Assembly: GCF_001643235.1 (NCBI RefSeq)
Contig: NZ_LQWY01000067.1
Span: 186,001-250,000 of the forward strand
Direction of reading: 5' to 3'
DNA length: 64,000 bases
From: Domibacillus aminovorans
GTDB taxonomy: Bacteria; Bacillota; Bacilli; Bacillales; Domibacillaceae
Both the position numbers and the translations under genes were made by a program. The notes under the pieces are model-generated. The model was not told the origin of the DNA and did no database searches. It saw only the letters and a program-made list of their open reading frames with translations. Positions within the stretch are counted from its first letter, which is position 1. Every line of letters begins with the position of its first letter. Shown in pieces: positions 32,579-42,318 of the stretch.

Positions 32579-34543
32579 ATGAAAAAAGCATTCTCAATTG
32601 TGATGGCGCTTGTTTTATTATTCCCAATCTTGCCATCATTAAACATGAAAGTACAGGCTGATGATGTAACCGGTATTAAACTTGAAGCAGAACTAAGGTC
32701 CATTATTGAAGCAGGCATTATGAGTGGATATGAGGACGGAACATTTCGACCGGGGAATAATGTGACTCGTGAAGAATTCGCGACGTTTTTAGCACGCGCA
32801 CTTGAACTTCCGTCCGGCCCAGCAGTGTTCAAAGATGTATCGCCGGCTGGTAAACTAGCACCATACATAAATGCAGCGGCAGCAGCGGGCATTATTAAGG
32901 GCGGTTCGGATGGGAATTTTCATCCGAAAGCGACAATTGTCCGCAAAGATATGGCGCTAATGATTGACAATGCACTCGCGTATTTGAACAAGACAGCAGA
33001 ATACGTTGCACCAACATTTTCGGATATGGATGGCTTGAGTTCAACGCATAAAATTGCGATTGGCAAGAGCGTTAACTTAGGGATTATCTCAGGATTCCCA
33101 GATAATACGTTCCGCCCGGATGCGAATGCTCAACGTGATCAGGCAGCGGCGTTTATTTACCGGCTTCTTGAAGGTGATTTACCGGAGCCACCGCCGGCGA
33201 AATTGTATCAAACAGCAAATATTGATGCAGCTGGCAATGTAACACGTTCTGCCGTATCCTATGAATCTTTTGATCTGGCAAAACAGGCGATGGACACGAG
33301 TGGCTCTGAGCTTGTGACAAAAGACGGGGAAATTATTTATATGAAATACAATGGCGGGATGGTATTTGCTAAACCGGCTAGCGGAGCGACGGTGAATCTG
33401 TACACAGATCCTGCGTTAAAAACAGCTAAAACATACGTGTCAGCAAATCCGAAAAATGCATCAAAGATCGTGTACACAACGACTGAATTGAAATATGTCA
33501 CATCTACCGATCAATATGTGCAAGTATATATTGGTGGAGAAGATTACTATATGAAACCGGGCGATGCAATGCTCGTTCCATTTGAAGGAGCGAAAGGACG
33601 CGGTTACTATCAAAATGTAAACGGGTCGCTCGTTCATTCCATTTATGGAATTGAAAACAATACGTACTCGTCTTATAATGCCGGTATTGCGCCATCATTT
33701 ATGAGAAGCGGCCAAAAATATTATAGCTGGGATGGATTTAGTTTTTACAATGCGTCCGGTCATATCGTTGGACGGGAATATCAATATTTTCAATACTTAA
33801 CGGCACGTACAACGACAAATTACACAGCAGCTGAACTGGATGCGTATATTAAGAAAGCGGTCGCTGAACGGGAAGCAATGGGCTATGCAAAATATAAAGA
33901 TGCTTCAAAGAAAAGCAAAATTCTTGGTATTGGTGCTGCACTGAAAAAAGTAGAACGAGAGAAGCACGTTAATGCTTTAATGGTGCTAGCAATGGCTATT
34001 CATGAAAGTGATTACGGCACGAGCGATCATGCGTATAACAACAATAATATATTCGGCATTCAAGTGTATGACAACAATCCTGAAAAAGGAAAATCATTTG
34101 AAACAGTAGAAGAAGGCATCAACCATCTGGCAGATGAATATTTCACAGGTGCGGACGGAGATTGGAGAGGCGGTTACCTCACACCTGGCGACTGGCGTTC
34201 TTACGGTGCTGCACCGGGAACGAAATCGAACGGCATCAATGTGAAGTATGCATCAGATCCATTCTGGGGAGCGAAAGTCGGCGGTCATATGAGAACGATC
34301 GACAAAGAACTCGGATTAAAAGATTTTGGCCAATACACATTAGGCTTTACGAACACAACGGACTTAAATGTGCGTACAAGTGCGAATGGAAGCCTTCTAT
34401 ACACATACAATTTAAGTAGAATGCCAGTTGCAATCTTGCAGCAAGGCGAATGGACAAAAGTTGTATCAGACATTCCGACGAGTGTAGAAGGCTATATTTA
34501 TAGCGATTATATTAATATTTTGCCTGTTGCAGGTAAAGAATAG
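32579..34543 (+). CDS. SLH-anchored endo-beta-N-acetylglucosaminidase
   Basis: A secreted glycan-strand hydrolase (GH73, LytD-like). Signal peptide about 1-27, three SLH domains (about 30-205), a middle region with SH3-like repeats (about 210-400), and the glucosaminidase domain (about 430-590) with the catalytic glutamate in MAIHESDYGTSDHAYNNNN. A C-terminal SH3b domain (about 592-650, TTDLNVRTSANGSLL) ends the protein. GAAGGGAG precedes the ATG. It is separated from the NlpC/P60 gene by a terminator, so each of the four wall genes may have its own transcript. Confidence 0.92.
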   Translation: MKKAFSIVMALVLLFPILPSLNMKVQADDVTGIKLEAELRSIIEAGIMSGYEDGTFRPGNNVTREEFATFLARALELPSGPAVFKDVSPAGKLAPYINAAAAAGIIKGGSDGNFHPKATIVRKDMALMIDNALAYLNKTAEYVAPTFSDMDGLSSTHKIAIGKSVNLGIISGFPDNTFRPDANAQRDQAAAFIYRLLEGDLPEPPPAKLYQTANIDAAGNVTRSAVSYESFDLAKQAMDTSGSELVTKDGEIIYMKYNGGMVFAKPASGATVNLYTDPALKTAKTYVSANPKNASKIVYTTTELKYVTSTDQYVQVYIGGEDYYMKPGDAMLVPFEGAKGRGYYQNVNGSLVHSIYGIENNTYSSYNAGIAPSFMRSGQKYYSWDGFSFYNASGHIVGREYQYFQYLTARTTTNYTAAELDAYIKKAVAEREAMGYAKYKDASKKSKILGIGAALKKVEREKHVNALMVLAMAIHESDYGTSDHAYNNNNIFGIQVYDNNPEKGKSFETVEEGINHLADEYFTGADGDWRGGYLTPGDWRSYGAAPGTKSNGINVKYASDPFWGAKVGGHMRTIDKELGLKDFGQYTLGFTNTTDLNVRTSANGSLLYTYNLSRMPVAILQQGEWTKVVSDIPTSVEGYIYSDYINILPVAGKE

Positions 34544-34551
34544 AAACGGAG

Positions 34552-34580
34552 TCCCGCCTAGCAAATACGCTATGGCGGGA
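34552..34580 (+). terminator. Hairpin after the glucosaminidase gene
   Basis: TCCCGCC-TAGC pairs with GCTA-TGGCGGGA. The T run is poor, so termination is less certain than the stem. Confidence 0.55.
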
Positions 34581-34732
34581 TTACTGTATTTACGACGAGA
34601 TGATCAATGACTGCAGCGAGATTCGCCCATTGTGAGTAGTTATTCCACTGTGCTGTCCGGCTCTCGCATGATAATTGAGAATAAGGTAAAATAAGTAGGG
34701 GAATTTAAGAGATATGGGGGTATATATAAATT

Positions 34733-36250
34733 ATGTCATTGAAAAAAACAGCGCTCTGGCTCGGATTGCTGGCGCTCGTTGTCAAATTGTCGGGCTTTTT
34801 GCGTGAAAGTATTATAGCCTATCAATTTGGTGTCAGCAGTTACACAGATGGCTATTTGCTTGCGTTTTCATTTATTACATTGGTGATCGCTATGATTGCA
34901 GGTGGATTCAATAATGTATTTTTGCCAATGTATGTAAAGAAACGAAAAGAAAATCCAGAACAAACAGACCGCAGTGCGAACGGAATTATGAATGTTACGT
35001 TCTTTTTGTTTATCGGTGTTTCAATGATCGGCTTCTTTTTAGCACCGTGGTTCGTGCCGCTCATTTTCAGAAATATGCCATTATTGACAGAAGAAACGGC
35101 CGTTTCGATTACGCAGTTTTTTTTCGTGTTCATGTCATTTATTGCGTTAACAAGTATTTTAGATTCTTATTTGCAAGGAAGACGCGTTTTCGTTCCTTCA
35201 CAGATTGCAAAGCTGCTTCAAACGATTGTCGGTGTCGCATTCGCTCTCCTTTTCTCAGAGCAGTGGGGCATTGCGAGCCTCGCTTACGGCTTTATCGTCG
35301 GTACGATTCTCGGCATTTGTATTCAATTTTTTTACCTATACAAAACGGACTATAGGTGGAAGCCGGTTTTGTCGGTCGATAAAGAGTTTCAGCACTCCTT
35401 CCTCGTACTGTTAGCGCCGGCACTCCTTAGCTCTGTCGTCGGTCAAATCAATGTGTTTGTTAATAAAGGTTTCGCAGCTGGGATAGGAGAAGGGCCTGTT
35501 TCATACTTGAATTACGCGCAGCTTTTATCATCTATTCCGCATACGATTTATGCGACGACGATTGCCGTTATTATTTTCACTCTTTTAGCCGAACAAGTGA
35601 ATGATCGCAAAAGCTTTCAAAATACGTTTTTCAGCGGTATGCAAATTTCATTGCTAACGCTCTCACCAATTGCAGCTGGTCTTTACGTCGTTGGGGAACC
35701 CGCATTGTCATTCATTTATGAGCGGGGTAAATTTACAGCTGAAGATACGCATTATACATACATTGCGCTCGTTTTTTACTTGCCAATGATTGTAACACAG
35801 GGGATGCAATACATCGTTGCAAAAGCGATGTATGCGCAAGGGAAAACGAAAATCGTCTTCCGGATCAGCGTGTTTACGATCGCCATTAACGTGCTTTTGA
35901 ACTGGCTTTTCATCGGTCCATTCGGCTATCCGGGGCTCGCGCTCACAAGCTCACTCGTTTCGCTTTATTATTTAACGGCCTGCACCATTTTTGTTTATAA
36001 AGATTTCGATAAGTCAGAGCCTGCGAGACTTATTGGATTACTGGCCCGTACGGCGATTGTGACTGCATTTATGGTTGTGCCCCTTTATTTCATCCGTCCA
36101 CTCATCGATGAATGGTATTCATTATGGCAACTTGCTATTCTCGTTCCAATCGGCGCCATTTTATACGTAGTTGGACTGTTTTTCTTCTATAAAGAAGGAT
36201 TCCGTAAATTGCTCAGTATGATTAGGCGAAACGGGAGCAGTTTATCGTGA
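34733..36250 (+). CDS. murJ: MurJ/MviN-family lipid flippase
   Basis: A 505-residue membrane protein with about 14 predicted helices, of the MOP superfamily. The N-terminal KLSGFLRESIIAYQFG segment holds the conserved arginines of MurJ, and residues around SYLNYAQLL and VAKAMYAQGKT are family-typical. It would flip lipid II or another undecaprenyl-linked sugar. Its overlap by four bases (GTGA) with the next lipoprotein gene suggests a dedicated partner and perhaps a substrate other than lipid II. A gene symbol by family only. Confidence 0.85.
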   Translation: MSLKKTALWLGLLALVVKLSGFLRESIIAYQFGVSSYTDGYLLAFSFITLVIAMIAGGFNNVFLPMYVKKRKENPEQTDRSANGIMNVTFFLFIGVSMIGFFLAPWFVPLIFRNMPLLTEETAVSITQFFFVFMSFIALTSILDSYLQGRRVFVPSQIAKLLQTIVGVAFALLFSEQWGIASLAYGFIVGTILGICIQFFYLYKTDYRWKPVLSVDKEFQHSFLVLLAPALLSSVVGQINVFVNKGFAAGIGEGPVSYLNYAQLLSSIPHTIYATTIAVIIFTLLAEQVNDRKSFQNTFFSGMQISLLTLSPIAAGLYVVGEPALSFIYERGKFTAEDTHYTYIALVFYLPMIVTQGMQYIVAKAMYAQGKTKIVFRISVFTIAINVLLNWLFIGPFGYPGLALTSSLVSLYYLTACTIFVYKDFDKSEPARLIGLLARTAIVTAFMVVPLYFIRPLIDEWYSLWQLAILVPIGAILYVVGLFFFYKEGFRKLLSMIRRNGSSLS

Positions 36251-37752
36251 GAAAATGGTACTTCATCTTAGCTGTGTTGATACTGGCAGGCTGCAAGGCA
36301 AGTTCGGAAGCAGCACCTATGACGGAATCGCAAATTATTTCGATTGGTAACAAATCACTCCTTCTTGAAGCAGATCATTTATCTTTGAAAAAAGAATCGA
36401 ATCCAGAAGGACTCGATTTTATTTATAAAGATACAAACTATCGTTATAACGTCGGAAACAAGGCTGCATTAACAGTGAAAGTCCGGAAAATGAACAATGG
36501 CGATCGGTTCGTTATGCTGCGTATGAGCGGTGAAGGGACCGTAACCGGCAAGGTGCAAATTCCATCTGCCGATGACTATTATTTTGTTGATTGGACGAAA
36601 AACATTCCGGAACGGGTACACGACGATGTTACCGGTGTGGATGAAACGAAGCCGCCGGCCGGTCTGTTCCGCTACACGAACAATCGTGAATTTATTAACG
36701 AGCTGGTCATAAGCCACACGTTTACGTCGCGTGAATTGAATGAGTTGTACGGAAGCGGCCGTGAAAGTACGGTGCGTGAGCTGCTGACGGAAAAAAATAC
36801 ATTGCAGCATTCAAAAGAAGGTGTTGAATTTACGATGACTGCCGGCCGTGGCGAAATAAGCGAGCAATGGTTTTTACTCGCAGAAGCACCGCTGTTTGAA
36901 CAAACCGACAACTTGAATGACTGGATTACATTCCAGCAGATAAATTATAAGGAAGTAAACAACTGGTTTACAGTGGATGGCTCATTGAAAAAACTGCCGT
37001 GGTCTGTGGAGCCGTTTACAAAAGATGGATACGGCCGTCATATGGGTACACTTATTGAAAAAGAAGCCATCGATCGCTATTTTAAATACAAAGAACGCTA
37101 TTTTTACAATTTAACCGTTCAATCAGCAGCGAATGTATGGTCATACCGTGAATCAAAAAAAGATGTAATCTGGAAAACAGAATATACGAGCACGTGGCTA
37201 AAGGAAAAGTATAATATTACAGCGCCATATGTGGATACGCGTCATAATGAGTTAATCGTGATTTATTTGCACCGGATCGGCAAAGAACTCGGTGTGCCAG
37301 AGCTTGAAAAAGCATTACCTGAATACAGCGATTATCTGCTTAATTTAATTAGCATTGACAACGTTGTACGGGCTGAAAAAGGATACTTGCCCGCTGATTA
37401 TTATTCGCCGCAGCAAGGCAAACAGCGCATTCATGCGTCCCTTAACCACGCGCTCGGTGAAGCAAATATGCTTATCGACGCGTATCATGCGACCGGTCAT
37501 AAAAAGTACTTGCTTGCTGTCCGTGAAATCCGCGGGGGCATTGAATCCGTTGGTAGTGATTGGATCCGGCCGAACGGCGATCTCTGGTACCAGATTAATC
37601 GCGATGGAACGTTTGATGGCAATGATTATGAATATTTGACGCTGAACGATTTAGAAGGACATGAAAAAAAATGGGCGACACTTGGTGGAAATCCAAGTCC
37701 GGTGCTTCAAAAATTGATCAAAAGTAAAAAAGCATATTTAAAATCACGATAA
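36247..37752 (+). CDS. Uncharacterised lipoprotein coupled to the flippase
   Basis: A 501-residue secreted lipoprotein (signal RKWYFILAVLILAGC, lipobox LAGC). The C-terminal half (about 280-490) is helical with conserved-looking motifs (LNHALGEANMLIDAYHATG, YEYLTLNDLEGHEKKW) and resembles alpha/alpha-toroid sugar-active domains such as the glucuronyl C5-epimerase C-terminus. This resemblance is an impression only. It starts at GTG 36247 inside the murJ stop. Export partner and shape suggest action on a surface polysaccharide. Confidence 0.6.
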   Translation: MRKWYFILAVLILAGCKASSEAAPMTESQIISIGNKSLLLEADHLSLKKESNPEGLDFIYKDTNYRYNVGNKAALTVKVRKMNNGDRFVMLRMSGEGTVTGKVQIPSADDYYFVDWTKNIPERVHDDVTGVDETKPPAGLFRYTNNREFINELVISHTFTSRELNELYGSGRESTVRELLTEKNTLQHSKEGVEFTMTAGRGEISEQWFLLAEAPLFEQTDNLNDWITFQQINYKEVNNWFTVDGSLKKLPWSVEPFTKDGYGRHMGTLIEKEAIDRYFKYKERYFYNLTVQSAANVWSYRESKKDVIWKTEYTSTWLKEKYNITAPYVDTRHNELIVIYLHRIGKELGVPELEKALPEYSDYLLNLISIDNVVRAEKGYLPADYYSPQQGKQRIHASLNHALGEANMLIDAYHATGHKKYLLAVREIRGGIESVGSDWIRPNGDLWYQINRDGTFDGNDYEYLTLNDLEGHEKKWATLGGNPSPVLQKLIKSKKAYLKSR

Positions 37753-37808
37753 TATTGACATAAATCGATATATTTTTTGAATATTGACATAAATCGATAT
37801 ATTTTTTG
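37751..37808 (+). repeat. Exact 29-bp tandem repeat upstream of gndA
   Basis: Two identical 29-bp units (37751-37779, 37780-37808) each contain TTGACA and the palindrome ATCGAT before a run of T. They begin right at the stop of the lipoprotein gene. They could be a doubled operator, twin -35 boxes or a slippage duplication. Confidence 0.85.
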
Positions 37809-37994
37809 CAGGAAAACAAATAAGGTTTGACGAAATAATAGTGAAGTAGAAAAATGACGAAAGAACGGAAGTTGCCGTATGTTCAAAGGCATGCTTTATC
37901 AGAAGTTTTAGATAAGTCGAAAAGCAGGCAGGAAGTTCATTCGTAACATCTGCTTTAAAAAAAATAAACGGGAGTGGAAAGGAAGGAAATTCGT

Positions 37995-39410
37995 ATGACG
38001 AAACAACAATTTGGTGTAGTCGGCCTTGCTGTAATGGGGAAAAATCTGGCATTAAACATTGAAAGCAGAGGATACTCTGTTGCTGTTTATAACCGCTCAG
38101 CTGATAAAACGACTGCATTTCTTCAACAAGAAGCAGAAGGAAAGAATTTCAAAGGTACGTACAGCGTAGAAGAATTTGTGGCCTCTCTTGAGAAGCCGCG
38201 TAAAATTTTACTTATGGTTAAAGCAGGTGGCGCAACAGATGCAACAATCGATTCATTAAAGCCGTATCTGGATAAAGGGGACATTTTGATCGACGGTGGA
38301 AACACATTTTTCGAAGATACGGTCCGCCGCAATAAAGAACTTGCAGGACTTGGCCTTCATTTCGTTGGAACAGGAGTATCAGGTGGAGAAGAAGGAGCAC
38401 TGAAAGGTCCTTCCATTATGCCAGGCGGTCAGCGTGAGGCGTTTGAACTTGTCCGTCCGATTTTAGAAGCCATTTCCGCAAAAGTAGGCGATGACGCATG
38501 CTGCACATACATCGGTCCGGATGGTGCTGGTCATTACGTAAAAATGGTGCATAACGGCATCGAGTACGGTGACATGCAGCTGATTTCAGAAGCATACTTC
38601 ATCATGAAGCATATGCTCGATCTTTCAACAGACGAACTGCATGAAGTATTCGCAGAATGGAATCAAGGCGAACTTGATAGCTATTTAGTCGAAATTACAG
38701 CCGACATTTTCAAGAAAAAAGACGATGAAACAGGTCAACCGCTTATCGATGTCATTTTAGATGCTGCTGGCCAAAAAGGCACAGGTAAGTGGACAAGTCA
38801 AAATGCGCTTGATCTAGGCGTACCGCTTTCTATTATTACGGAGTCTGTATTTGCTCGCTTTATTTCTGCGTTAAAAGACGAACGTGTACAAGCAAGTAAA
38901 CAATTAACAGGCCCTGAAGTCACACCGTTTGACGGTGATAAGAAAGAAATGATCGAAGCAGTCCGTGAGGCGCTTTACATGAGTAAAATTTGCTCATATG
39001 CGCAAGGATTTGCTCAAATGAAAGCTGCCTCAGAAGAATATGGATGGGATCTTCACTACGGTGACATCGCCATGATTTTCCGCGGAGGCTGTATCATCCG
39101 TGCGCAATTCCTGCAAAAAATCAAAGAAGCATTCGATCGCGATCCGAACCTTGCGAACTTGCTTCTTGATGAATATTTCCAAGACATCGTGCAAAACTAT
39201 CAATCAGCGCTTCGCCGCGTCGTGACAATGGCTGTGGAACGTGGTATTCCGGTACCGTCATTCTCAAGCGCAATTATTTATTTCGACAGCTACCGTACAG
39301 AAACACTGCCTGCGAACTTGATTCAAGCGCAACGTGATTACTTCGGTGCTCATACGTATAAACGAATTGATAAAGAAGGCACATTCCATACAGAGTGGAT
39401 GAGTAAATAA
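37995..39410 (+). CDS. gndA: 6-phosphogluconate dehydrogenase, decarboxylating
   Basis: The enzyme oxidises 6-phosphogluconate to ribulose 5-phosphate with NADP, in the cytoplasm. The nucleotide-binding [17 protein letters not shown], the substrate motifs [21 protein letters not shown] and [13 protein letters not shown], and the C-terminal [16 protein letters not shown] are intact in 471 residues. The frame opens at 37974, but ATG 37995 follows GGAAGGAAA. Its place next to the glucuronate/gluconokinase cluster makes sense if that cluster ends in 6-phosphogluconate. Confidence 0.96.
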   Translation: MTKQQFGVVGLAVMGKNLALNIESRGYSVAVYNRSADKTTAFLQQEAEGKNFKGTYSVEEFVASLEKPRKILLMVKAGGATDATIDSLKPYLDKGDILIDGGNTFFEDTVRRNKELAGLGLHFVGTGVSGGEEGALKGPSIMPGGQREAFELVRPILEAISAKVGDDACCTYIGPDGAGHYVKMVHNGIEYGDMQLISEAYFIMKHMLDLSTDELHEVFAEWNQGELDSYLVEITADIFKKKDDETGQPLIDVILDAAGQKGTGKWTSQNALDLGVPLSIITESVFARFISALKDERVQASKQLTGPEVTPFDGDKKEMIEAVREALYMSKICSYAQGFAQMKAASEEYGWDLHYGDIAMIFRGGCIIRAQFLQKIKEAFDRDPNLANLLLDEYFQDIVQNYQSALRRVVTMAVERGIPVPSFSSAIIYFDSYRTETLPANLIQAQRDYFGAHTYKRIDKEGTFHTEWMSK

Positions 39411-39415
39411 CATGC

Positions 39416-39452
39416 AAAGAGCCGTCTCTAATATAGAGATGGCTCTTTCATT
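39416..39452. terminator. Bidirectional terminator between gndA and the ROK gene
   Basis: A 14-bp stem (39416-39429 with 39435-39448) separates convergent genes. Confidence 0.8.
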
Positions 39453-40664
39453 TTATTGATTTTGTATCCTTTCGCTAACTGTTATATCAGCGCTCGTTTC
39501 ACTTTTAATAAGTGATAGATTCATAGACGGTACATCCCAAAAATGTTTAATACCAAGCGCACAAGCTCCTAAGACACAGGCCTTTGTACCAAGTTTTGAA
39601 ATAGATAATTCTCGGTATTGACTGATAGTGGACTTTAAATTGCATTCAATTTGTTCAATGGATTGAGGATTGAGCTGAAGTAGTTCACTGCTTAAAACGA
39701 TGACTTCCGGATTATATGCATTAATCAAATTATTTAAGCCGATCGTTAAAAAATAAATGAATTGTTCCATCATTTCGACGACGACTTTATCTCCTGATTG
39801 CATCCATTGGTGCACGTCTTCATAAGAAATAGTTGATTGCCCCTTCTTTTCCGACAACTCTCTGAAAAAAGAGGATTCCGATGCATATTGTTCCCAGCAG
39901 CCATAGTTGCCGCAATTACACGGTTTTCCATTCGGCATAATGATTGTATGACCGACTTCACCTGCAAAGCCATCATGCCCTTTGAAAAATTCTTCGTTCA
40001 TCATCACACCGAGTCCGATTCCAGAATAAAGGCTTGCGCATAATAAGTTTTCAGTTTCGTGGTGCTCATAAACGCGTTCTGCGAAAGAACACAAATTAGC
40101 GTTGTTCTCGATGCAAATAGGAAGTCCAGTCGCTTTTTCTAGGTCATTTTTTATATGAATATCCCGCCACCCGAAACGGGGGACATAATGAATGATTTCA
40201 TCTTTTGTCACCAAACCGTGAATCCCAATGACGACACCGACTAAACCGTAGCGGCTTTGCGCACATTCTTTTTCAAAAAGTTGAATGTGTTTCACTAAAA
40301 GATGGAGAATCGTTTCATACTCAGTCGCTTCTATCTTCACTGTACGGGTCGACACCGGCTGACCGAGCAAGTCAGATAAAGCAAACGTTAACAGCCCATA
40401 ATCGAGATCAATGCCAAGCGTGTAACCGGCTGATCGGTTTACAGATAGCATAATTGGACGTCTTCCAACACCGTGGTGTTCAAGATGCGTTTCCACAATA
40501 AGTTCATCTTCCAGCAAATCCGCTGCTTGAGCAGAAATAGTCGCTCTTGTTAAAGAGGTTAGTTTTGATAAATCAGCACGAGAAATCATCTTTCTTTCGA
40601 TAATTTTTTGAACAATAAGTGAACGATTTATTTTTTTAATGTAAGCGGCATCACCGGCAGCCAT
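39453..40664 (-). CDS. ROK-family transcriptional regulator (XylR/NagC type)
   Basis: A 403-residue repressor-type protein: an N-terminal winged helix (about 15-70, ISRADLSKLTSLTRATISAQAADL) and a ROK sugar-binding domain with the zinc motif CNCGNYGCWEQYAS and the ExGH motif GEVGHTI. It diverges from the uxaC operon. Perfect or near-perfect XylR-like inverted repeats lie in the shared upstream region (40781-40805) and again at 51098-51126, so these are the likely operators. The inducer is probably a uronate or aldonate, but nothing in the sequence proves which. GAAGGAGG precedes the ATG. Confidence 0.88.
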   Translation of the reverse strand: MAAGDAAYIKKINRSLIVQKIIERKMISRADLSKLTSLTRATISAQAADLLEDELIVETHLEHHGVGRRPIMLSVNRSAGYTLGIDLDYGLLTFALSDLLGQPVSTRTVKIEATEYETILHLLVKHIQLFEKECAQSRYGLVGVVIGIHGLVTKDEIIHYVPRFGWRDIHIKNDLEKATGLPICIENNANLCSFAERVYEHHETENLLCASLYSGIGLGVMMNEEFFKGHDGFAGEVGHTIIMPNGKPCNCGNYGCWEQYASESSFFRELSEKKGQSTISYEDVHQWMQSGDKVVVEMMEQFIYFLTIGLNNLINAYNPEVIVLSSELLQLNPQSIEQIECNLKSTISQYRELSISKLGTKACVLGACALGIKHFWDVPSMNLSLIKSETSADITVSERIQNQ

Positions 40665-40739
40665 GTATAATCCTCCTTCATAGGTACATTCTTTTATTAT
40701 ACTTTTATTATATAGGTTTTTTTCTCTGAGAAAGGTTTA

Positions 40740-40768
40740 TTGACGTATAACACAGAGACATGATAAAT
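40740..40768 (+). promoter_or_regulatory. Promoter of the uxaC-lar operon
   Basis: TTGACG (40740-40745) and ATAAAT (40763-40768) are 17 nt apart. The ROK operator starts 12 nt after the -10 box, a position suited to repression. Confidence 0.55.
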
Positions 40769-40780
40769 TAAATATTATAG

Positions 40781-40805
40781 TTAATTTGTTTAGTAAACGA
40801 ATTAA
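40781..40805 (+). promoter_or_regulatory. ROK/XylR-type operator of the uxaC operon
   Basis: A 25-bp inverted repeat: TTAATTTGTTTA, a central G, then TAAACGAATTAA, with one mismatched pair. It resembles the XylR operator half site TTAGTTTGTTT of bacilli. Confidence 0.7.
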
Positions 40806-40838
40806 CAAGATGAATTTTTTAACTAAATTATGTTGCTT

Positions 40839-40852
40839 TGAAAAGGTTTACA
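40839..40852 (+). promoter_or_regulatory. Cre-like site before uxaC
   Basis: TGAAAAGGTTTACA matches the CcpA consensus TGWAANCGNTNWCA at all fixed positions but one (C7 is G). It lies in the leader, between the operator and the ribosome-binding site. Confidence 0.5.
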
Positions 40853-40900
40853 ATTTTTTACTTCAAAAATACACTAACATAAAATCGGAGGGGACACAAC

Positions 40901-42316
40901 ATGAAAAAATTTTTACAGGATGATTTTCTTTTAAATAATGAGACAGCTGTACACTTGTATGAAAAAGCGGCAAAAGATACGCCGATTTTTGACTTCCACT
41001 GTCACCTCAGTCCGAAAGAAGTGTGGGAAAATAAACCGTTTGAAAACATTACGCAGCTCTGGCTTGCAGGTGATCATTATAAATGGCGATTGATGCGTAT
41101 GCATGGCGTGAGCGAGTCACTTATTACGGGTGATGCAAGTGATTGGGAAAAATTTCAGGCGTGGGCAGATACAGTGCCATATTTAATTGGCAATCCACTT
41201 TTCCACTGGACGCATATGGAATTAAAAAAATACTTCGGCATCGACAAATTGCTTACACCGGAAACAGCGAAAGAAATTTGGGATGAATGTAATGAAAAGC
41301 TTCAGTCACCTGGGTATGATCCAAGATCGTTTATTGAAAAATCAAACGTGTTATTCATCGGCACAACAGATGATCCAGCATCGGATCTTCGTTATCATAA
41401 GCTGCTGAAAGAAGACGATTCATTTAAAGCAACCATTGCGCCGACATTCCGTCCAGACGGAGCGCTTTTTATTGATCGCCCTGCATTTGCAGACTGGCTT
41501 GGCAAATTGGCTGACGTTTCCGGCTTGAAAGTGGAATCATTCGACGATCTTTTGGCAGGACTTCAAAACCGGGTTGATTTCTTCCATGAAAATGGCGGAC
41601 GTGCCTCGGATCATGATATGCCGAAAATGGTGTATAAAGAAACAACGAAAGACGAAGCGGAAGCGGTCTTTAACAAACGGATCAGCGGAGAAGAGCTGAC
41701 GGGTGAGGACTTGTTTGCTTACCGTTCATTCCTTTTAAAAGAACTCGGCAAGATGTACGCTGACAAAGAGTGGGTTATGCAGCTTCATATGGGTGCGATC
41801 CGGAATAATAATACAGCGATGAAAGAAAAAATCGGCCCGGATACAGGATTTGATTCGATCGGTGATGGTGATGTAGCAGAAGGGTTGTCTCGTTTTCTTG
41901 ATGCACTCGATCAAGAAGGTGCTTTGCCAAGAACAGTTCTCTTTAACTTAAATCGCAAAGACAACGATGTGCTTGCGACGATGATGGGGAACTTCTTTGA
42001 AGAAGGGACTCCGGGGAAAGTTCAATTAGGTTCTGCCTGGTGGTTTAATGACCATATTGATGGAATGGAACAGCAAATGAAGACATTTGCAAGTGTCGGT
42101 TTGCTTAGTCATTTCATTGGAATGTTGACGGATTCCCGCAGTTTTATATCATATACGCGACATGATTATTTCCGCCGCATTTTATGCAACATTCTCGGGG
42201 AATGGGTTGAACAAGGAAAAGCACCAGATAACTCTGCATTCCTTGAGCAGATGGTACGAAATATCGGGTATGATAATGCTAAAAATTACTTTTTGGAGCG
42301 AAAAGGAGGAAGATAA
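40901..42316 (+). CDS. uxaC: Glucuronate isomerase
   Basis: UxaC isomerises D-glucuronate to D-fructuronate (or galacturonate to tagaturonate). The 471-residue length and the N-terminal motif FDFHCHLSPKEVWENKPF (metal-binding HxH) identify the family, as do VLFNLNRKDND and GSAWWFNDHIDGM. GGAGGGG precedes the ATG. It is the first gene of an operon that runs to larC, with gaps of a few bases. With beta-glucuronidase in the window the natural substrate is most likely glucuronate. Confidence 0.95.
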   Translation: MKKFLQDDFLLNNETAVHLYEKAAKDTPIFDFHCHLSPKEVWENKPFENITQLWLAGDHYKWRLMRMHGVSESLITGDASDWEKFQAWADTVPYLIGNPLFHWTHMELKKYFGIDKLLTPETAKEIWDECNEKLQSPGYDPRSFIEKSNVLFIGTTDDPASDLRYHKLLKEDDSFKATIAPTFRPDGALFIDRPAFADWLGKLADVSGLKVESFDDLLAGLQNRVDFFHENGGRASDHDMPKMVYKETTKDEAEAVFNKRISGEELTGEDLFAYRSFLLKELGKMYADKEWVMQLHMGAIRNNNTAMKEKIGPDTGFDSIGDGDVAEGLSRFLDALDQEGALPRTVLFNLNRKDNDVLATMMGNFFEEGTPGKVQLGSAWWFNDHIDGMEQQMKTFASVGLLSHFIGMLTDSRSFISYTRHDYFRRILCNILGEWVEQGKAPDNSAFLEQMVRNIGYDNAKNYFLERKGGR

Positions 42317-42318
42317 CA

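Noticed and set aside
37854-37946. 30-codon frame upstream of gndA
   Set aside because: Weak ribosome-binding site and no recognisable sequence; chance is likely in an AT-rich leader.
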